From: Draba incana
Taxonomy: Eukaryota; Streptophyta; Magnoliopsida; Brassicales; Brassicaceae
Reading direction: 5' to 3'
NCBI GenBank assembly: GCA_963576765.1
Contig: OY755213.1
Span: 18,531,929-18,595,928 of the forward strand
DNA length: 64,000 nucleotides
A program made the translations under genes and the position numbers. This document shows positions 56,212 through 64,000 of this stretch, piece after piece. Within the stretch, counting starts at the first letter, position 1, and each line of letters opens with the position of its first letter. The notes under the pieces are model-generated. The model did no database searches and was not told the origin of the DNA. It saw only the letters and a program-made list of their open reading frames with translations.

Positions 56212-56840
56212 ACCGTCGGAATTCCGTCTTAAATGTAAGACGGAATTCCGACGGTTGGGCAAATTAGGGTTACCGTCGGATTTCCGTCTTACATTTAAGA
56301 CGGAATTCCGACGGTTATTCTTTTAAAAAATTTAGTTGTAAATTTTTTTATATATTTTCTCTTACAAATACATTATTTCTATGAAACATATATATGTGAT
56401 TTTAAAATTATGTGATTAGGGTGATTAACTTTACAACTTATAATGAACTTTAAAACTTTAAAATCAACTTTAAAACTAAAATTATGTGATTATAACTTTA
56501 AAACTTATGATGAACTTTAAAATTACAAATAATGTGATTATAAACCTTATAATGAACTTTTAAACTTTAAAATCAAAAACATCCCAAAAACCGTCGGATT
56601 TCCGTCTTATATTGAAGACGGAATTCCGACGGTTTTGGGATTTTTAATTAAACTACATTTCTTGCTACAATTACATAGAATAAAAAATCCGAAACCGTCG
56701 GAATTCCGTCTAAAGTTTAAGACGGAATTCCGACGGTTTGGGGTTTTTATGATTTTAAATTTGGGGAAAAAATTTACAAATAATATAACTCCAAAACCGT
56801 CGGAATTCCGTCTTAAATGTAAGAAGGAATTCCGACGGTT
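56212..56840. repeat. five internal hairpins of the CACTA repeat motif
   Basis: Inverted repeats of the form ACCGTCGGAATTCCGTCTT / AAGACGGAATTCCGACGGT with 4-9 nt loops at 56212-56255, 56272-56315, 56581-56641, 56692-56739 and 56793-56840. The first two are in a 60-bp tandem unit starting GTTGGGCAAATTAGGG. They lie between the leader of the TNPA-like gene and the 3' end of the HROB-like gene. Confidence 0.85.
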
Positions 56841-57201
56841 TCTTTCCTTAATCCTTTTAAATATTATCTACAAATTTAAAGTTGATTATAAAGTTTATAA
56901 AAATATTAAGTTGTTTGATATAAAAGTATATCATATGGTTTGAAAGTTGATTATAAGGTTTTTAAAAATTAAATTTAAGCTTTGTCAAAATTATATGTCG
57001 CTAAAATGTTAATTTGACCATCGCAGTCAAGAAACATAAATATATTAGTACGGCTTCGAAACGTATTACACATATTTAACACCTCTATTTCTCATTCCAT
57101 AATAGGAATTAAAAAACATGACAACATTATAAAATCGTACAATAAATAGTACGACATTATTTATTATTACTGCAACATAAAGCTTTAGAGGTTTAAATTA
57201 T

Positions 57202-58266
57202 TTATTCTTCATCGGAGTCTGGCACTGTTTCATATTCGTACCCAGTAGTTTCTTCATCTTCCTCCTCCATGGTGCATATTTCCGTTGGGTGGTATTCAGC
57301 AATCATCGAATTAGCACCGATTATCTGATTCGTAACTGAATATAGTTAAAACCATTCCCAAAAATCATTATAAACGTATGGTGTAACTACCTTAACAATG
57401 TTCCGCTCTGTGATATTTAGGTACTTTGGGGTCCTATCAAATCGGCAAACGGTAACATTCTTCAAGATGAATACCGCACCTACACCAGTCATGAGTCTGT
57501 ACTCGTCATTTTTTAAGATGTTATGGTGCATGGTTCCCTCGATTTTTCCCGAAGGATCTTTTAAGGTTACAAGCAGATCTCCCTGGTCATTGGGGGATAA
57601 AGAAGAGAGCATAGCAACAATCTGAAAATTAAATAAAATATAAATACTAGCTTCTCAGATAAAATGTGTCTATAAATTAATGTTAATAAAATTGGACGGA
57701 AACCTAAACCTTTTTTATTTTCACAAATTGTGAACGCGGGGATTGAATTTCTGCAACCTGGGTCCAGAATGGTGTGATCCTATTATGATAAGAACCTACA
57801 TTTATGAATGATAGATTTTGTATTAGTCACCTACGTACATTAATTCAGTTTTGAAAAAGTAAAAATGATAATTAAATATATATATATATATACCTTCCCG
57901 GATTATGTAATCGATAGTAGAAGTCCACCGCGGACTACTAAAATCATGGTCGGCTTGTGGTGCCTCGTTAATCACCTCAGAAATAAAATCTTGTGTTGGG
58001 CGTGTTTGAGAACTTTCACCTTGCAGCACCTTTGCATCATGAGTCCTCTTGCGAAACAATCCTTGCCGTACGACTTGGCCAGGTCCCGGTATTACGGGCG
58101 TTTGGTTCTGCGATTGTTGAGTTGGATGGAGTGAAATTGTCGGTTCACCATCAATAACATTTAAGTTATCGTAAGGAGGGCTTGATGGAACACGAGGTGT
58201 GTTGCGAGTGTTTTGACCAGGGGCTCGGTTTTGCATATAGTAATTCCATAGATCATTATTAGCCAT
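57202..58266 (-). CDS. HROB-like OB-fold protein carried by the CACTA element
   Basis: Four exons (57894-58266, 57710-57795, 57391-57621, 57202-57324) sum to 813 nt, or 270 aa. N-terminal half is Pro/Gln/Asn-rich and probably disordered (NRAPGQNTRNTPRVPSSPPY). The C-terminal half, WTQVAEIQSPRSQFVKIKK, DLLVTLKDPSGKIEGTMHHN, then GAVFILKNVTVCRFDRTPKY and LNITERNIVK, follows the OB domain of homologous-recombination OB-fold proteins (HROB; DUF4539), which in animals load the MCM8-MCM9 helicase. The tail is acidic (MEEEDEETTGYEYETVPDSDEE). All exons stay open, so it is either recently captured or maintained by the transposon. Identification is by recalled family motifs, so a profile search should confirm it. 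Confidence 0.72.
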
Positions 58267-58365
58267 TACGCAATAGAATATTTTATGTTATGAGTATGGG
58301 TTCAAATTTTTTATGAATGAATGCAGAGCCGGGATGCTTATATAAAACTTACTTATGTCTGTCGG

Positions 58366-58882
58366 TAATCCGTCGGAAATTCTTCATTACTACTGACAGA
58401 TGTAGTGCGTCGGAAATCCGTCCATAACCACTGACCAATCAAACTTTGCCGACATCTGATTCCGTATGAATACCGTCGGAAATTCATCATTACTTACGAC
58501 AGATTTAATGCGTCGGAAATCCGTCCATAACCACTGACCAATCAAACTTTGCCGACATCTGATTCCGTATGAATACCGTCGGAAATTCATCATTACTTAC
58601 GACAGATTTAATGCGTCGGAAATCCGTCCATACCCACTGACCAATCATACTTTGCCGACATCTGATTCCGTATGAATACCGTCGGAAATTCATCATTACT
58701 TACGACAGATTTAATGCGTCGGAAATCCGTCCATACCCACTGACCAATCATACTTTGCCGACATCTGATTCCGTATGAATACCGTCGGAAATTCATCATT
58801 ACTTACGACAGATTTAATGCGTCGGAAATCCGTCCATACCCACTGACCAATCATACTTTGCCGACATCGTGCTGTCTGAATT
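58366..58882. repeat. about five tandem 103-bp repeats
   Basis: Anchor TACCGTCGGAAATTCATCAT occurs at 58471, 58574, 58677 and 58780, each exactly 103 bp apart, with a diverged first unit at about 58368. Each unit includes GTCGGAAATCCGTCCAT and TTTGCCGACATCTGATTCC, so it contains several CACTA-type CCGTCGG motifs. The array fills the spacer between the divergent HROB-like gene and the 199-aa gene and probably forms their shared regulatory region. Confidence 0.9.
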
Positions 58883-58950
58883 CCGTCAGTATTCCGGCGG
58901 TAACGGCCACTGTATATGATGGAATATCGACGGTTTAGACATATAACGTC

Positions 58951-58962
58951 TTCTATAAATAC
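58951..58962 (+). promoter_or_regulatory. TATA box of the 199-aa gene
   Basis: CTATAAATACTC about 55 bp before the ATG at 59008, with no other start in between. Confidence 0.6.
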
Positions 58963-59007
58963 TCCCTATCGAGTTTTTTATGTTGTACAGCTTCAAATTA
59001 TAAAAAA

Positions 59008-59607
59008 ATGTCTTCCAACTCTCCTAATGAAGACTCAAACACAAAAGGCGTGGCTAATTTTTTCATTGTTCCAAAATACTCGTGGGAATCCGAATCCCTA
59101 TGCGACGAATTCACTCAGCAAATTCCCACTTACTCATGGGAATTAGATACGTGCTCACCAATCGATGAAGAAGATTCCACAGCAACAGTAGTGCCTGACA
59201 GCCAGTTCGCGCCAAACATCCACAACATTTACGATAGGCAGCCACAATGTCTTCATCAAGAGCGGGATACCGAAGGTGAACCACCATGTGACTTGGTGGA
59301 AAAGTCAGATACTTACGGTGCAAGTACTTCAAACGTAGGTAAGGATCAGTCGTATGACTTTGAATTCGCGCAAAGCCCGGAACATCCAAACTTAAATTTA
59401 GATGTTGATGCAATCAAAAAAGATTTGTGGAACGGTTTTTTAGAATCTCCAACAACGGATCATTACTATAACTTCCAATTCGCCCAAAGCCCAGAAAAGC
59501 CAAACATAAATGTAGACGTTGATGCAATAAAAAGTGAATTGTGCGACGGATTTGTAGATTCTCCAAGAAAGAAAAAAAAGGGAAAGAACATCATGAAATG
59601 GTTTTAA
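59008..59607 (+). CDS. unrecognised 199-aa acidic protein with two internal repeats
   Basis: Single open exon, plus strand, opposite to all other CACTA genes. I do not recognise the family. The N-terminal half has a weaker duplicated motif (PKYSWESESLCDEF and PTYSWELDTCSPID). The C-terminal half has two clear 33-residue repeats: YDFEFAQSPEHPN followed by LNLDVDAIKKDLWNGFLESP, and YNFQFAQSPEKPN followed by INVDVDAIKSELCDGFVDSP. It ends with a basic KKKKGKN, a possible nuclear signal. Composition is acidic elsewhere. A TATA box lies at 58952 and the 103-bp array upstream. It may be a transposon regulatory protein (inference). Confidence 0.7.
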   Translation: MSSNSPNEDSNTKGVANFFIVPKYSWESESLCDEFTQQIPTYSWELDTCSPIDEEDSTATVVPDSQFAPNIHNIYDRQPQCLHQERDTEGEPPCDLVEKSDTYGASTSNVGKDQSYDFEFAQSPEHPNLNLDVDAIKKDLWNGFLESPTTDHYYNFQFAQSPEKPNINVDVDAIKSELCDGFVDSPRKKKKGKNIMKWF

Positions 59608-59845
59608 CAAATGGTAAGTTCGGAGTGGAAACAGACATCTGATAGTCCTTTGGGGAGGTTATTGTGGACTTGTACCATAATTGTTAGGTGTTAAAAATTT
59701 GCAATTCCTTATTGTACTTTTTTAAATTCGTAACTAAAAATATATGTTTCATTGTTTAATGTTTTATTGGAGTTGCAATACTCAGATTTTCGTCCACAAT
59801 CGTCCACAAATGTGAGAGACTAACATGAATAAGCACAACTAATAT

Positions 59846-62800
59846 TTATTCTGAATCTCCGGTAGAACCATCACTGGGGATTGAGTCTGAATCGTCGTCA
59901 AATTCTCCCTGTGTTTCCTCTTCGTCCGAATGCACTAGATCATCCCCGACATAAGTGACATCAACGACAAGGTCAATGTTATTCATCTCCTCAATAGGTG
60001 ACATTTGTACACTTCTCGATGGTTGTAGAGCATCTTGTTCTGGAACGCCATAGATTTTGCCTCTGGGGTTTATTGGAGTTACTGTGACCCACGGATCTGT
60101 ACGGTAGGCAACTCGAGGATATGGAATGTAGCAAACCTATTAAAATTAGTGGATATTGTTATTATACATGAACAAGAAACCTTAAGTATGAGTACATAGG
60201 TAAACATATTAGTGTAAATATTGATACCTGGTCTGCTTGAGACGCAAGGATAAATGGATCATAATACTGCAATCTGCGGCTTGAATTTATCGAAATAACA
60301 CCAAGCTGGTCGACTCGAACCCCTCGACCATTGGATGGATCATACCAATCGCACATAAATACAATGCACCTCAAGTTCACCATTCCAGGATAACGGATTT
60401 CCAAGATTTCTTTTAAAATCCCATAGTACATGGTATCACCGGATTGCGCCGAAATACCATAGTCCGAAGTTGATCTTTGACGTCCTTCCTCATGGATCCT
60501 GAACGAATATCCCCTAGTGCAAAACTTGGGATATGAAATCGCCGTGCTGCGTAAACCATAAGAAACCTCCACTAACCATGTCGGGACTGATTGATCAGTT
60601 GATCTACTATCGGAAACCTAAAAATTATATTCGTAATATCTAATAAGTAAAAAATGAACGTGCAAACATATATGCAAAAGTAAGCGTAATTAATTATATT
60701 AACTTACATAACATTTCAACCAGTCCGCAAATTCTTCATCTTTCAATACAGCAAGTTCGGCATCTGTCTTACCATAATGGTAAGCACGTGCGAGAGACAT
60801 GTATATCCTGTAACATAACAGTCGTTAGTTGATGAAGGCAAATAATTCCAGACATTTAGTTTAATAACTGAGATACCTTTCGTACTCCAACATTTCGTCA
60901 CAGTTTCTGAGGATATACGTATGCAGATGTGTGACCTCCTGTGCAGATAGTGTGCGTTTCTTTCGTTTTCCACTTGCTCGACCAACTTGGGCAAACAACT
61001 CAGGAACAACCACGTCATAGACTGCTTTCTCACCTCCATCATCATGTCGGGCAGGGCGTCTTGCCTTAGTACTAACTTCCCGTGGAAAATAACATTCGGC
61101 AAATTGTGAGACTTCCTCGTTTAGGCTTTGTGCGACAATAGATCCCTCAACTTTGCTCAAATTTTTGACCTTTTTCTTGAGGTGGAACATGTAACGCTCG
61201 AACGGATACATCCATCGGTATTGAACAGGGCCTCCTAAGGCTGCTTCTCGTGGGAGGTGAATTGGGAGATGTTCCATAACGTCAAAAAAAGATGGTGGAA
61301 ATATCTTCTCAATATTACAAAGGAGTACTGGGATATTGGCCTCCAAGTTACGTATCCCGTGGACGGTAAGCGTTCGTGAACATAAATCTCGGAAGAATGC
61401 ACCAACTCCTACAAAATAAAATTAAACAAGTTAGTACATATATAGTAATATAATGATAGACATAGACTAATGGGAGTAACAAATATACCTCCTATTGCTT
61501 GGTGGATAGGTTCTGGAAGAAGATATGCAAATACAAATGGAAGAAGACGCTGCATCACGACATGACAATCATGACTCTTCATTCCTATAAACTTCCCTTC
61601 CGTCGAATCCACGCAGTTACCTAGGTTAGATGCATAGCCGTCTGGAAATTTTACAAAATTTTTGAACCATTCAAAAAATACTTCTTTCTTCCTAGCGTCT
61701 AACCGGTACGCAGGCATAGGCAATCTACCGTTCAAAACATGAAGAGATGGCCTCGTACAAATCGATGGCAAGTCGATTCTAGACTTCCAATTGTCTTTGG
61801 TCTTTCCTGGGACGTTTAATACGGTGTTCATGATGTTGTCAAAGAAATTCTTTTCCACATGCATGACATCTATATTATGCCGCAGTAGATGATCTTTCCA
61901 GTACGGTAAATCCCAAAAAATACTCTTCTTGTGCCAATTGTGATATTCCCCACAACCGTCGACTGGGTAATGACCATTTCCCCCACATTCAGGAGTTCGC
62001 TCTGCACCAAAATCTCGTAATTGTTCCAATATGCTATGACCATCTATCTCAGGAGGTGGACCATGAAACACTCGTACATCCGTCTTGAAATGTCGTTTAG
62101 ACTTACGATATGGATGATTGGGCGGCAAAAAACACCTATGGCAATCAAACCATGAAGTCTTCCTGCCGTGCTGCAATTGGAAAGCTGAAGTATTGTCTTG
62201 GCAATAAGGACATGCCAATCGTCCATGCGTTGACCATCCAGATAACATACCGTATGCCGGAAAATCGCTTATGGTCCACATAAGAACCGCACGCATGGTG
62301 AAATTCTGCTTCACTGAAACATCATAAGCCAGAACACCATGCTCCCATAACATATGCAACTCATAAATCAATGGTTGGAGGAATATATCGAGCGACCGTC
62401 TTGGATGCTCTGGCCCGGGAACTAGAATTGAGAGAAACAGGAACTCGCGCCGCATGCACAAAGATGGAGGCAAATTGTAAGGTGTCACGATGACCGGCCA
62501 CAATGAATATTTCCTTCCATGCTTGCCAAACGGGTTGAAACCATCAGTGGATAAGCCTATGTATACATTCCGTCGTTCACCGGCAAAATCTGGATACAGT
62601 GATTGAAAGTGTTTCCACGCTTCCGCGTCAGAAGGATGCGTGATATCTCCATCTTGACTATGCTCGGCATGCCATCTCATAGCCGATGCTGTGCGGTTTG
62701 ATTCGTACAGCCTCTTCAACCTCTCCGTTAAGGGTAAATACCACATTCGTTTGAATGGAATCTTCACCCTGCCACTTGTATCCTGAAAACGGGGTTTGCG

Positions 62801-63565
62801 GCAAAATTTACATTTATTTCGGTTCTCGTCTTCTCTCCAGTATATCATACAGTTGTCGATGCAGACATCTATAACCTGGTAGGGCAAACCAAGACCGGCA
62901 ACAAGTTTTTGTATCTCGTAGTATGATCCGGGGGCCAGATTATCTTCTGGCAAAATATCTTTCACGAACTCGGCGACAGCATCCACACATTCTTCGGACA
63001 AATTGTAATCAGTCTTTATGTTCATCATCCTAGTAGCAGACGATAACGGTGAATGGCCATCCCTACAACCGCTGTATAGTGGTTGCTTTGATGCGTCTAA
63101 CAACTCGAAAAACCTTCGAGATTCTAAATTAGGCTCTTCACCCCTATCACCCTCATACCCACCCGACTGCATATTATTCTCTCTATACGCATCATTAACC
63201 ATCGCAACCGTACTTACCCCAACATCTACTTCCGTTGTACGTTCCCCTAAGACATCAGGAAAATAAGGTTGATTGCTACTAGTACTACCATATTCATAAT
63301 TCCTTTCTCCATGTAAATACCAAACCTTATATCCCGGTCTAAAACCATATCTATATAAGTGATTCCAAACATTATGAACGGCAACACTAATTCTATTACA
63401 GCAATTAGAACAAGGACATTTAATATCCTGACCTTTTTTTGCTGCGTCTACATTACTGGGTAAATTCATGAACTCCCATAATCCTTGAGCGTACTCGTCC
63501 CTTAATAAATCCGAGCCCTCTTCCGTCATTGGCTCGTCCATCCATGCCCGAAAATATGAACTCAT
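59846..63565 (-). CDS. TNP2-type CACTA transposase (Transposase_21)
   Basis: Five exons (61489-63565, 60877-61408, 60708-60807, 60228-60617, 59846-60136) sum to 3390 nt, or 1129 aa, all open. Order: N-terminal transposase-associated zinc region (CPCSNCCNRIS, about 50-60), a second Cys-rich site (YWREDENRNKCKFCRKPRF), the TNP2 core (VYIGLSTDGFNPFGKHGRKY; LWPVIVTPYNLPPSLCMRR; CPYCQDNTSAF; HNIDVMHVEKNFFDNIMNT), DUF4218 (VLLCNIEKIFPPSFFDVMEH; QYRWMYPFERYMFHLKK) and DUF4216 (CDWYDPSNGRGVRVDQLGV), with an acidic tail. The conserved STDGFNPF and IDVMHVEKN Asp/Glu residues are present. It is expected to cut the CACTA ends. Length matches full TNP2 proteins, so the element may be autonomous. Confidence 0.93.
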
Positions 63566-64000
63566 CTTTATATTTTTTTTGTTTGTCGAAATTTTTATCT
63601 GATGGAATTGAATGAACCGTTTTGCAAACTTATGTATAATAGATTTCCGTCAAGCCACCGTCGGACTTCCGTCAATATGTCCGACACATGACCCTGCCAC
63701 ATCCCATCGGCCACCGCAGACGATATCTCAACCACTCAAACTTTGCCGACATCGTAAACCGTCGGAATACCGTCGGAATACCGTCCTAGTTTCCGACATA
63801 TATAAGCCGTCGGAAATAAGTCCGATGACTCAAACGTCGCCGACATCGGAAATTTTTACTTCCGTCCGATTTCCGTCGATGTGGCGTCGCCATTTTGCGA
63901 CAGAAAAAAAAATCCGTCTCTATTCCGTCGGTTTTTCCCGACGGCTTTTTTGTCCGTCGGGAAAAACCGACGGAATAGAGACGGATTTTTTTCCTCGAGA
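63566..64000. repeat. right subterminal region with 39-bp perfect hairpin
   Basis: Promoter side of TNP2. Dense CCGTCGG / CCGACGG motifs from 63656. At 63906-63944 and 63954-63992 there is a perfect 39-bp inverted repeat (core TCCGTCTCTATTCCGTCGG) with a 9-nt loop. The CACTA terminus itself is not reached. Confidence 0.85.

Larger units (their letters stand above)
52865..64000 (-). mobile_element. CACTA (En/Spm-like) transposon, right end outside window
   Basis: Left terminus CACTACAAGAAAACAGGGCC at 52865, preceded by AAA (a possible 3-bp target duplication). The interior has TCCGACGG subterminal repeats at both sides, a TNP2 gene and a Transposase_24-type gene, both on the minus strand, plus two further genes. 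The matching GTAGTG end is not reached by 64000. At least 11.1 kb; inserted in the protease region of Athila-like element B. Confidence 0.93.

Noticed and set aside
55961..56326. 121-aa ORF on the plus strand
   Set aside because: It covers the antisense leader of the TNPA-like gene and repeat motifs (FRRLGKLGLPS units are translated hairpins); no coding signature.
58390..58799. Three near-identical 63-67 aa minus-strand ORFs
   Set aside because: They are one frame through the 103-bp tandem array, not a gene family.

Overview
The window is nuclear DNA from a Brassicaceae plant. Introns are short and AT-rich, and the host genes are RHOMBOID-like, SEC11-type signal peptidase, O-fucosyltransferase, a short CC-NB-ARC protein and a BADC protein. 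As I recall it, this order matches the Arabidopsis thaliana chromosome 1 interval around At1g52580 to At1g52670, but a search is needed to confirm that. The EF-P gene, the polygalacturonase and the DUF761 gene sit in or next to this block. I find no CRISPR array, operon or functional RNA gene.

Left part (1-31 kb): gene islands broken up by insertions. In order: the 3' end of a polygalacturonase gene; an intact five-exon rhomboid gene; an F-box pseudogene; an intact eight-exon SEC11 gene; a solo LTR; LINE, LTR and MITE debris; a second SEC11 copy that is dead (frameshift and loss of the catalytic His) and carries a chimeric 5S-bearing LTR element in intron 1; an O-fucosyltransferase pseudogene split by a 5.3-kb chromovirus; an intact mitochondrial-type EF-P gene of ten exons; an intact LRR-less CC-NB-ARC gene; a SINE-like insertion; a small DUF761 gene with a probable C-terminal frameshift; and an intact nine-exon BADC2-like gene. 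Host gene models were built by eye from splice sites. For each one the exon lengths sum to a whole number of codons with one terminal stop.

Middle part (31-52.9 kb): almost entirely nested transposable elements. It holds LINE pieces, a plastid ycf1 fragment, a 350-bp duplication around a hAT-like element, a broken minus-strand Ty3/gypsy element interrupted by an Athila-like element (6.8 kb, LTRs near-identical, gag-pro only), and a second Athila-like element on the plus strand.

Right part (52.9-64 kb): a large CACTA (En/Spm-like) transposon inserted in the protease region of the second Athila-like element. It appears to be coding-competent: an open 1129-aa TNP2 transposase, a 360-aa Transposase_24-type protein whose ATG is apparently split by an intron, a 270-aa protein with an HROB-like OB domain (probably a captured host gene), and an unrecognised 199-aa protein with two internal repeats. 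Its right terminus lies beyond the window.

The most unusual signal is a DNA architecture shared by the Athila-like elements and one other LTR family. It consists of 14-bp near-palindromes (6-bp arm, 2-bp centre, 6-bp arm) that almost always come in pairs with centres 20-24 bp apart, about two helical turns. Three unrelated sequence versions follow the same geometry: GTGTCG-AT-CGACAC, CGAGCA-CC-TGCTCG and GGACCG-AC-CGGTCC. The pairs lie upstream of the LTR TATA box and recur inside the internal coding region of the same element.
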